Of a stretch of 64,000 nt of DNA, positions 24,193 through 59,159 are shown piece after piece. The translations under genes and the position numbers were made by a program. The notes beneath the pieces were generated by a model. The model was given only the letters and a program-made list of their open reading frames with translations, ran no database searches and was not told the origin of the DNA. The stretch lies in assembly GCA_034359265.1 (NCBI GenBank), contig CP136891.1:9624501-9688500 (forward strand), given 5' to 3'. The stretch is from Canna indica (taxonomy: Eukaryota > Streptophyta > Magnoliopsida > Zingiberales > Cannaceae). The number at the start of each line of letters is the position of its first letter. The first letter of the stretch is position 1.

Positions 24193-26924
24193 GTGGATTA
24201 GGCATCATCGTGCCATCAACACCGGCACTTGTTGATCTATGGACAAATAAGCAAATACTTCGATCACACCACCCAAGATGAGGATCACGGTGCTAGAACC
24301 GAACAAACAATTCAGATGTACGAGAAGAGACGCCGGCATCGAGGAGGTGGACCGACAGCTTTGCAAGATTACCATCACGATATGATGAGTAGTTTGCAAG
24401 AGTTTTCTGAATCAACCTACTCTGTATCCAGTACTTACTCAACTGATGATACAGGGTTTAGTTATTGGAATCCCAACAAAAAAATCGTTAATGTCAATGT
24501 GGTATAATGGATACCAAGGTATTATGCCATGGGAAAATTTCCAAATATGGGCATCAAAGAGCTACGGTGTTGACCTTAGTCGTGTATGTCCCCAAGCCCA
24601 AGATATGTATGGGTACGACGGACGTCATTCGTCCGCATTTTAACATTGTATTTATGTATTTGATATTTGAATATTGATTTTAAGCATTTATTCATCAATT
24701 ATGTGTTATTGGAGACTTAGAGTTATTTCTTTAAAAAAAATGGCCGATATGCATTTTCATACCGGTGTACCGGCCGATGACCGAAATCGGTACCAGTACC
24801 GAGATTTTAAACCATGGTTCCAATAAAAGCACACCAATGTTATGGATTGACTAATTGACCCTATGGGTTAATATGATAGCTCCACAATGAAGCCACTACA
24901 AGTAGTCATTTTTAGATCACAATGACCTTGCATAATAGCAACAAAAGTTGTTATCAAGTTTCATCCCTACAAGCCCCATAAAACAAAAATTCTCATTTTG
25001 AATCATGATGACATGTGCAAGATCTCAATCAATTTGCAAAGATAACAATAATGGCTTAAGTAAAATAGTTATTTGTAACAATCAGTTTGGATAAAGAATA
25101 TTTTAAACACAGTAATGGATCTAAGAAAGACAAGTGGCTTATAAGCATTTATTGTAGTTATTAGTATGGTTCATTAACTCAACAGGCATCAATAGCTCAC
25201 TATAATGCACCTGAAAACCCTTCTTATGTCTACGACAAATATCTTTTTGTCGAGAATAATCAATTGATGATGTGTCCAACTATGGACTACGGAGCTTGCA
25301 GCTAAGGCATTTGTGTGTATTTACATGATGTGATGGTCTAACAGCGCCCACCGAAGAGATCGCAGAATAAGATGACATCATGAGATGGAAATGACGGGAT
25401 AAAGATGAGTAACTCGAGAATATTGTTTTACAGCATCTAAAAAGTACAGAAATAAAACAATTATATAGTATAGTTGAGATTGCCCAGCTCCCAGTCACCA
25501 TACCTTATGTCAATTCAAGATTTCTCTATTATACCCAAGAAAGGGATGTTGTTTAGATTTACATATCAAAAGCCACCATAAATTTATCAATTATATAGAG
25601 GCATAAATACTACATCCAGGCTTGTCATGGTTGTCATTGACTAGAAAGAATGTTTTAAGTATCTTCTGTGCTAGACCACATCATGGTTGGAGAGAAGAAT
25701 TTTGGTCACTTGTTTAGCAAAAGTGTAAATGACTAAAATTGGTGCTAAACCTAGGTTCCTACTTTCAAGTTCCAACACCAGAAACAAAATGGCAATGTCA
25801 GTGTTAGGAACCCAACGTTATTAGAGTCACCTAAGTTGAAAATTTATAGGAGATTCGAACATGGAAAATGGAAGAAAGCAGAGGGAGACTGGAAAAGTAA
25901 GCTCAGAATTCAGTAGGCATTTGCAACCAGCATTTGATATTCTTCTTCTGACCTTTTGGGTAGGAATAGGAATGTAAGGGGCTGAAGACTCAATTCAATG
26001 AAATTTTTGATTTCTTTCTTTTCCTCTCTTCCCTCTTTCCCTTTTCCTAACTGTGCCCTTCAACAAGAAATCAGTAGGCAGGAAGAAGACTCAAAGCCTT
26101 CTTCGGCTGAGTGCTGAAGGAGTTTTAGATTCTGAAGTGGGATCAATTGACATTGAACCCAACTATTCAAGACCTTGGACCAGGTCTCAGATAAAGGACT
26201 CAGACAGTCAGCAAGTATTGATAAACCCAACGACAATGTGTGACAACAGATATATGGTTTCAAAGTTGTGAGGGCTTGGTCAGATAATGCCACATGAGTC
26301 ACATATGTAAACTGCATACCTGGAATAGCCAGCTCAAATTAGGTTCAAGGATTTAAACCGAATTCACAAACATTTGCATAGTAGCAATCAAGATCCTTTC
26401 TTCAAAAACTTCTATATGAATTGCAACTTGAGGCTGATGTCCCAGTTTCACTAAATAAAGTCATTCATAGGATAATGATGAAGTTGGCAATTCTTTCATT
26501 GGGAGTGATACTTGTCAACATGGATCTTTGAGGAGGGGAAAGTGGAAAAGAAGTTGAGAAGGTATGTGGAACAAATATATATAAAGCACACGATTAAGAA
26601 TAATGGAAGATGAATGTGGATAAACTAACACAAATGGACTCCGTCAAAGTAAAACATAGCCATGGCTATTCTAATAAATCCATCCATTGTTTCATTTTCC
26701 AAATATTAAACAGAAAAAACAACAAGAAATAAGAAAGAGATTAAAGCATCCACACAAGCTAGGCAGATAAATAAACAACGTAAGAAACATACAAGTATAG
26801 CTCCCAACATCATTCTCTTTATAGATATACAACAAATAAAAAATAACCATGCATCTAATATCTGCAATCATTCCGATCCCTTCTTAGCACCATTAGTTAA
26901 AGATAAAACTGACCTCGACATCAT
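12690..26924 (-). CDS. ABC1K (aarF/ADCK) atypical kinase, ADCK2-like, five coding exons
   Basis: I assemble five exons with GT-AG borders and matching phases: 26914-26924, 18343-19672, 17519-17785, 15633-15788 and 12690-12809, giving 627 residues. ABC1 signatures are in order: K-W-G-Q with ATRPDLFP (231-234 onward), the Ala/Gly loop ASGSVAQVH (291-299), the VAVK lysine (320), HADMHPGN (453-460) and the metal-binding L-D-V-G (484-487). The WGQWA variant and the C-terminus GWQRKLDP...IEGLMAP resemble the ADCK2-like plant group. The N-terminus (FRKITKLGYSS, RARYSTKSS) is basic and Ser/Thr-rich, consistent with an organelle presequence, probably mitochondrial. ABC1K proteins support quinone and lipid metabolism. 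The 11-nt first coding exon ending in the GTCAGT donor is an inference; the rest is clear. Introns 1 and 4 hold a hAT and a MULE-like element. Confidence 0.85.
13506..15261. mobile_element. MULE-like element with long inverted repeats, 1,756 bp, in ABC1K intron 4
   Basis: Inverted repeats of roughly 115 bp start with CAGCAATTTCCCAGATCCGG on the left and the near-identical complement CAGCAATTTTCCAGATCCGG on the right. The perfect 9-bp duplication CTCATTATT flanks it at 13497-13505 and 15262-15270, which together with long inverted repeats points to Mutator-like elements. The interior is AT-rich and non-coding. It makes up about 60 percent of the intron. Confidence 0.88.
13690..14525. repeat. 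Tandem repeat array inside the MULE-like element
   Basis: Blocks built around GTTAGATTCTAAAAAATACA and TTTTCAAACTCTCTAA recur about ten times. A larger unit of 178 bp is duplicated almost perfectly (landmark CCAGTTAGAGACATTAG at 14170 and 14348). The array is non-coding. Confidence 0.85.
21021..21238 (+). repeat. Tandem duplication (109 bp) of the hAT element promoter region
   Basis: The block beginning at CATTTGGGGCCGGGTTTGCC is repeated with a 109-bp period (landmarks 21024 and 21133). Each copy contains TATATAAA (21057-21064 and 21166-21173) between short G and C runs, followed by a pyrimidine-rich leader. The element therefore carries two near-identical core promoters. Confidence 0.85.
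21285..24282 (+). pseudogene. hAT transposase (BED finger, DUF659, hAT dimerisation) pseudogene
   Basis: From ATG 21285 the text DPAWQHGRQLEK leads to a BED-type finger (GGGITRLKQHMAGGY near 21384-21428). A frameshift is needed before 21372 and the second zinc-binding cysteine reads as tyrosine (CLHYN). A DUF659 region follows (about 22070-22630: NPYYRTMVSTIQK, CDSWTGPTR, VVTDNGANFKK, CAAHCVDLMMKDI) with an in-frame TAG at 22206, a frameshift near 22435 and a TAA near 22589. Introns seem to separate the next parts (to 23140, 23226-23430). The C-terminal dimerisation exon (23520-24281) is open and keeps TSSSECERNW, followed by a basic stretch and an Asp-rich tail coded by GAT repeats. The product cannot be active as it stands. 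Confidence 0.85.
24817..26913. other. Rest of ABC1K intron 1
   Basis: No exon, RNA gene or delimited element is seen between the hAT element and the first coding exon; open frames here are short and lack family resemblance. Confidence 0.5.
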
Positions 26925-27430
26925 CTGATCGTTGAGAAGATTCTTCTTTATTGCAACCAAACCCTCTTCTGTGTCGTAATATCACGCCTCTCCAAGGAAC
27001 AGATATAAAAATTGCAACAACTACAACAAAAACCTTATTAGATTGATTTTGAATTGACATAAAAAAGGCAACGCTGCAAAAGGAACTTAACTTTTCTGAA
27101 AAGAAAAACTAGAACTAACCGCAAAGGCTTTGCAGAAGTCCTACAGGTGAAAACGCCTATCGGGGTGACACCGAAGGCACCGAAATCTGAGCCCCAAGGA
27201 AACCATAAAAACATCGACGGGGAGAGATCGGATTGGACGGAGGGGGATCAGGTCCGTGGCAACTCCGATCTGCGGCGGGCGAAGGGGAACGAAGGAGAAA
27301 CCGTGAGAGATTAGGAGTTCGAGTTAGGGTACGGAGGAGAGAAGGGAGGAGAGAGAGGCTCGATCGATGCGCGGGAGGCAGCGGAGTACGCGGCCGAGAA
27401 AAGACCCGAGGGTTGTTGTTGCTTGCTGCT
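26925..27430 (-). promoter_or_regulatory. Probable 5' leader of the ABC1K gene (GC-rich)
   Basis: Upstream of the first coding exon, DNA becomes GC-rich at 27130-27420 (CT-rich on the gene strand), as expected for a plant 5' untranslated region, possibly with an intron in the leader. A 112-codon minus-strand frame at 27157-27495 lies here but has Pro/Ser/Arg low-complexity text and ends before the ATG, so I do not call it coding. Confidence 0.45.
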
Positions 27431-27435
27431 GCTAC

Positions 27436-27498
27436 CACGTGATCACGTGATCGCAATACGAGTAACGAATTAGGGAACGGCATCCAACAGGCCACGTG
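27436..27498. promoter_or_regulatory. Three G-boxes (CACGTG)
   Basis: CACGTG occurs at 27436-27441, 27444-27449 and 27493-27498; the first two are 2 bp apart in a palindrome. G-boxes bind bZIP and bHLH (including PIF) factors, so light or ABA input to the ABC1K promoter is a reasonable inference. Confidence 0.6.
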
Positions 27499-27985
27499 CG
27501 AGAGGCGTGTCTACAGGTTACTAACTTTATAACAGATAATTATTTAAATATATTTGGATAATTTTTTCATCCGTGACTAATTTTAAAATATTATTAAATT
27601 ATATTTCGAATTTTAACATTTATCTCCGGTTAAAAGTGATTCTTTAATATAAATTAAAGTGATTTTTAAAATAAAAAATTGAGTTGTTCTAAAATTTTAT
27701 CTCATGCATTTTGCTAGAAATTGTTCTTGCTTTTTTTTCTAATCATAAAAGTAAGCTCATATGAATTTAAACTACTTCCACTGGAATATTTATGGTGAAG
27801 ATATAAATGTTGTGAGTTTAATTGGATGAAAGTGAATGAATGCACGGACAAAATTAGCTTGAGTTTGATAGGAGTGCAATTTTGATCATAGTTACCCTCA
27901 CGATGGGAGTGTCAAATGTGTCAGGCCGCATGAGTATGACAGGCGCTATGCGTGGCCCGCCCATTATGAATCATTCTCTACGGGA

Positions 27986-28706
27986 TAGGGGTGAGCAGGA
28001 TTTTTCGATTCATCAAAGTCGAATCGAAATCGATGGAACCGAATCAAATTTACCGAATTAATTTAGGATTTAATTTTCAGTTCGATAATTTAATCGAATT
28101 AATCGAATATATATATATATATAAAATAAAAAATATATTATAGAATGTTGTTTGCCTTGGTATTTAAGAATAATTTTTATGATTCCCACCAACCATGTTG
28201 GAATCCTGGTGTGTGCTAATATTTATTTTATATATTTGCTAATATTTATTTTATATATTGAATTCATTATATAAAATGCATTAGTTAGATATAACCCAAC
28301 AATTTCATTTGCTAAGATGATTAGAGAGATAAAAATTAAACATCCCCCCTATGAATCTTAGTGTGCACTGTTATTTATTTTATATTCGATTCATTATATA
28401 ATATGCATTAGTTACATAACTTGATAATGTAAGTTGCTAAGAAAGTTAGAGAGAAAAAAATTAAGTAGGGTGCCAAGATTCAAGTCTTAACATTGTAATA
28501 AATATATTTTTTAATCTATTCGGTTAATTTGATAAACCGAACCGAACTAAAAAATTTAGTGTTCGATGAGCCGAACCAAAAAATTCTAGATTAATCGAAC
28601 CGAATTTTTTGTTTCGGTAAATGATCAATAAAAAAAATTTGATTTGATTCGATTAACCGATGATTCAGTTTGATTATTAACCGAACCGAATCGTTGCTAA
28701 CCCCTA
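27986..28706. mobile_element. hAT-like MITE with AACCGAACCGAAT-type interior
   Basis: Ends TAGGGGTGAGCA and the complement TAGGGGTTAGCA form the same terminal repeat as other hAT-type elements in this window. The flanking octamers (CTACGGGA, CTGCTAGG) match only partly, so the duplication is decayed. The two terminal thirds are made of reiterated ACCGAA/TCGAAT words in inverted orientation; the middle is AT-rich. Confidence 0.65.
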
Positions 28707-28990
28707 CTGCTAGGTGCATCGTTTTCAGTTACACTCATGCCGAACATAGCACAGTCGCATAACCCACCATGGGCCGCCCAACAATCGCTACCAGATCCAG
28801 CATGATCAAGGACTGTCTACATCTTTTTGGCCCATGCCAATCCAAGTATTTCCTGTGTTTTCACCCCCACCAAGAAATCTTCCAAGTCCCAACAATCATA
28901 AAGCGATTAATTTATAGGGTATTTGGATTCAAAATTTCAAATGTTCCCACAACTTTTGGCAGCAAAAATCCTACAATGCCAGAAGACTTA

Positions 28991-29822
28991 GGTGTTGTTT
29001 GGTTAGCGAAAATTATTTTCTGATTTGGTTTCAGTAAAACTGAAAACTTGGTTTCGAAAACTTGATTTTGGTTTCTAGTTTTCAGTTTTCTAAAAACGCG
29101 TTTGGTTAATAAAAATAACATCAGTTTTAGTTAGTTGAAACCAATAAATATTTATTTGATTATAAAAAATAATATTAATTTTCCTTGAACATTTTTAGTA
29201 GTAATTAAATATTTAGTTAGTTTACAAAATTAAATATTTGTTAATATGGTTACAAAATATTTAAATAATTTAATTAATTAAGTTATTGGTAATTTAAGAT
29301 TTTTTTGTTCAATTAGATATAAAAATTAATTAATAGTTATTATAAAATTTTAAAAAAAAAATAAGTCCAATGATCTAAAATTAGGTTTGATTAAATTATA
29401 AATAGACCAACTTTAAGAAAATTGAGTTATTTAAAATTTGAATTTGAGTCAATTAGATATAAATTAGTTTAATTATTTTATAAATTTAAGATAAAAATTT
29501 GAGTTAAAAATGATGATTTTTATTTTTATTTTTAAAAATTCGATATAATTTAATTTATTTTTAAATTAATTAATTTTATAAAAAAAATATTTATAATTAC
29601 AAAGTTGTCACAGCATTTTGATAACGAAATCGACAGTCTCGAAACCACAGAAAACAACATTCTGTTGTTTTTATTTTTATTAAGAAAACTGATTTCGTTT
29701 TCATTCTGGTTTCGATTCAATTTCACGAAAACACTAAACCAAATACGTTTTCGTAAGCAGTTTTGATTTCAGTGAAACTGAAACCATGAAAACAGGCTTG
29801 ATTTCGCTAACCAAACAGGCCC
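28991..29822. mobile_element. Harbinger/Tourist-like element, 832 bp
   Basis: Left end GGTGTTGTTTGGTTAGCGAA and the complement of the right end, GGGCCTGTTTGGTTAGCGAA, are flanked by TTA on both sides (28988-28990, 29823-29825). The interior is AT-rich without open frames. A diverged relative with the same ends sits at 45017-46303. Confidence 0.8.
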
Positions 29823-29825
29823 TTA

Positions 29826-30354
29826 ATGACTTCATTGCAGAAATCATGGAGGGCTTTAGAAAAACTGTTTATGTTTGTAGGGGATGTCCCATCAATTTAC
29901 ATATCAATAGTTCAACGACTAAAAACTGCGGGATTAAGCATTATTAGGGAGTAATATGCAGATATTACAATTTTCTTTTTGTGAATCACAGAAAAAAAAT
30001 ATTATAAAATTAGGTTAATGGAGAGCAGCCAAATATCATTAGATATAGGAATCTTACACACAATTGCAAGCTACACAACTGGAATTCACAAAACAAATAA
30101 AATAATTTATATACATGAGCAAAATATAAAAATTTCTGTGACTAATGATTTCTTCATCCAATGTAAAAAAAAAAAAAAAGTGAAAAAAAATCAGCATAAC
30201 TTTCAACAAAAGCTCATAAACAAACCCCTAAAACCTCCGCCCCCCACCCAGAAAAAAAGGAAAAAAGAAAAGGAAAGAAAAGGAGAAACTAGCAAAATTA
30301 TATTACAATTCTTTTTGAAGTCAAGTAAATACCTTGGCGCGAATAAAACCATAT
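29826..30354. other. Intergenic DNA and probable 3' untranslated region of the MAP3K-epsilon gene
   Basis: No gene is seen. The part next to 30354 lies just beyond the kinase stop codon on its strand and contains an A-rich run at about 30167-30180 (T-rich on the gene strand). Confidence 0.5.
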
Positions 30355-56417
<26,063 letters not shown>

Positions 56418-56431
56418 CTTCCCCCCTGGCC

Positions 56432-56440
56432 AAACCCTAA
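56432..56440 (+). promoter_or_regulatory. Telo-box (AAACCCTAA) in M3KE1 5' region
   Basis: AAACCCTAA lies 15-23 bp upstream of the M3KE1 start codon (read on the plus strand). Telo-boxes occur in promoters and leaders of plant genes active in dividing cells; function here is inference. Confidence 0.45.
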
Positions 56441-56829
56441 AACCGGTCTCCTGACAAACCTATCGACGATTCGAACGCTAAGATCCGCAAATTCCTGGCG
56501 CCTAGGAGGAGATTCCCCGGGAGATCATCTACATTGACGGGGCGGGGCTCCCCTCCGTCAGCTATCGGCGGGCAAATCAAAGAGCGAATCTGGACCGTAA
56601 AGCCAACAATCTCGGGGAAATTAAGCCCTGGCCGAGGCTCCCATCCCCCAAGTGCGCAGTTCGAGCAGGGGGAGAAGCGGGGCAGTAGAATCGAGGGGCG
56701 GGCTCGAAGGTTTCGTCCCTTCCTGCAATCGAAGAGGAGAAATGGAGGAGGGGAAAGAGTTGGGGCGAGAGGGAAGAGGGTTATTTAAAGGCACGGACGG
56801 GGTTTGGAGTCGAGGGGAGTTGCGTCATG

Positions 56830-56862
<33 letters not shown>

Positions 56863-57045
56863 GAAAAGGACGGTGAGATATGTATCTTGGGAATGGAATG
56901 TAAACTGGAATCCAAAGGGAGAACAACTGGCGCCCTACTCCGCCAATGAATTGCCAGTTCATGTTTCGCGGGCCCCGGCGACCCGAGACCGGGAGAGTTT
57001 GAGGGAGATTTTATCCATTTCATACCTTTTTTTGTAAACTTAATT
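56441..57045 (-). promoter_or_regulatory. M3KE1 5' leader and promoter region
   Basis: GC-rich DNA upstream of the start codon, with a (GA)n run at 56830-56854 (CT on the gene strand) typical of plant 5' leaders. Open frames here lack conserved text and are low complexity, so none is called. Confidence 0.5.
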
Positions 57046-58145
57046 TAATTGCCAGTTCATGTATGACATTATTGCCAGTTCATGTATGACATTATTGCTA
57101 TTAATTTTAATTTAAATATTTAATGTAATTCATTCACAAATTTTATTTTCTTCAAATATTAAAATGATCAAAAAATCAATTATTCATAGTTGAGGGAAGA
57201 AGAGTATAATTTTACGAGTAAACAAAAACAAAAAGTTAAAATAGAAAAGAATTGTATATTTCTCCTAAAAAAGATTGAAAATGAGTAATTTATTGAATGG
57301 GCTGTGTAAAAAGTGAGTTCAATGCAATTTAAATTAGCCATACTGGAAATAACTGCAGCTAATTCAATTTTTTTCTCTCATTTGAACTTCGATTGAATCA
57401 AATTTCAATTTTATTTTTCTACACATTTTTCATCCTATTTTGGTGGATGAAGATTAGATATATCCAAATATTTTAAAATTAAAGGCTCAAAATGCTACCG
57501 CGACAATTTTCTTAACCCAAACTGAATAACGCCTTTTTAGAAAAATGTCCATCTTCCAATTAATGACTGTATATTGACCATATTTATTATATGCATGATG
57601 AAATAATATATTTTATATTATAAATTAATCATAACAAAAATAGTAAATTAATTGTATATTTATTAATATGTGAATATAGTATATAACACAAATATTAATA
57701 TTTTTTTAGATAATAATAAAATAAATCATTTTTAAAAAAGAATAATTATAATTGAATAATTTTAAACTAGTAAAAGAATAATATTTCTATATTTAGTCAT
57801 TAAATTATTATGCTTAAATATAATTAGTTTAATAATTAAAGGATAATAACAAAAATAAAATACAACTATATTCATGGTGGCTTACTATTAGTCAATGAAT
57901 AGTCATTCCCCGTGGTTAAAGTTATGAATGCTTAATTTTGATGGAATGATTAATCTTTAATTGCTATTGAGTTATGTTAAAACAAATATGAAATTAGATA
58001 ATATACCTATTTGCTATCTACTCCACAAACCATCGTCAAACCAAATACGAATTGAGAATAACTATTCATGTTTATTGCCTACTCCACGAACCAAATGATA
58101 ATTTTCAATATTAGTTTTGGGCTTGAATTTCCCTATTTGCATTAA
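57046..58145. other. AT-rich intergenic DNA
   Basis: The only structure seen is a tandem copy of a 23-bp unit, TTGCCAGTTCATGTATGACA plus TTA, near 57048-57096. No gene or RNA is recognised. Confidence 0.5.
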
Positions 58146-58778
58146 GGGGTGTTCGTTACGTTACCGCTTAAAATTATTGAGAATTTATATTACCACTCAG
58201 ATGGATTATCATTTTTAAAATTATCGATAATATTACATTGCCATATTTGGTATGGATTGATAATATCGTCAGTAATCCATATTATCTTATTTGGTATAAA
58301 ACAAAAAAACTACTAAATTTTATATTTTTAACTAAAATATCATCAAATAAAATTGGATAACTCTTGTTACACATTAATGATTACATGTCTTTAATTTATA
58401 TCATTACCTGCACAAGAGGTGAGGATCAAATATCACTTTACAGGTTGCGCGAGAGATGAGGAGGGCGGTGACAGATGAGAAGGGGTAGCAGGGCGAATGA
58501 GATGAGACGAGAGTTATTTCTATATTAATATGGGTTATTTTAATGGGGGTATTTTTGTCAAAAAAAAATATTACCAGATTACTAATAATATACATAGTCA
58601 CCCTCTCTCTTGGTAACGTGGATTACCAGTTGAGTGACAATGTAGATTACCTGATTATCATGAGCATCCAAATTACCGGTAATCTGTTTCAACCAAACGT
58701 GATAAAATTTGGTGAACCCATATAAATTTAATTCAAATTATCAATAATCCATCTAGATTGCCTCATATCAAACACCCC
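58146..58778. mobile_element. Tourist-like MITE, 633 bp
   Basis: Ends GGGGTGTTCGTTACG and the complement GGGGTGTTTGATATG are flanked by TAA on both sides (58143-58145, 58779-58781). The interior contains ATTACCGGTAATC-like inverted words and no open frame. Confidence 0.72.
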
Positions 58779-58781
58779 TAA

Positions 58782-59159
58782 TTTTTTTAAACTATATTAT
58801 ACATACAAATATATAAGTTTTGGGGCTAAAAAATATATTAGACTACAATTAAATTTATTTGGCCGATTAAACTACAATATGATTAACACATATGAAAAGG
58901 CTTGAATATACAAACGTCCATGCGAACCAATTGAAATACCATATATGAGTATCCAGTATGTATTAAACATTTAAATACCAGCAAACACTGTTCACCGAGT
59001 TCAATTCACTCAAATTTGCGGTTAATTCAAAGAAAGGAAGTACTACAAATTTATCATGGCGAATATTTGTCCTAAAATAAATAATGCTAATGGGTATTGA
59101 ATTCATTTCCTCACATAAATTGGTAACGTTGTTCTTCCAATCATGAAGCGCCAAGTTTC
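58782..59159. other. Intergenic DNA
   Basis: AT-rich sequence between the MITE and the last provisional exon of the next gene. Nothing specific is recognised. Confidence 0.45.

Larger units (their letters stand above)
20774..24816 (+). mobile_element. hAT transposon, 4,043 bp, with decayed transposase, in ABC1K intron 1
   Basis: Terminal inverted repeats CATGGTTTAAAATTTCG (left) and the complement CATGGTTTAAAATCTCG (right) are flanked by the perfect 8-bp duplication GTTCCAAT at 20766-20773 and 24817-24824. Subterminal regions are rich in ACCGG/TACCG words. Inside are a TATA-containing leader and a degraded hAT transposase on the plus strand, opposite to the host gene. The size and contents fit a once-autonomous element. 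Confidence 0.92.

Noticed and set aside
27157..27495. 112-codon minus-strand frame as a first exon of ABC1K
   Set aside because: Low-complexity Pro/Ser/Arg text, stops before the splice site, and includes a G-box region; better read as 5' leader and promoter.
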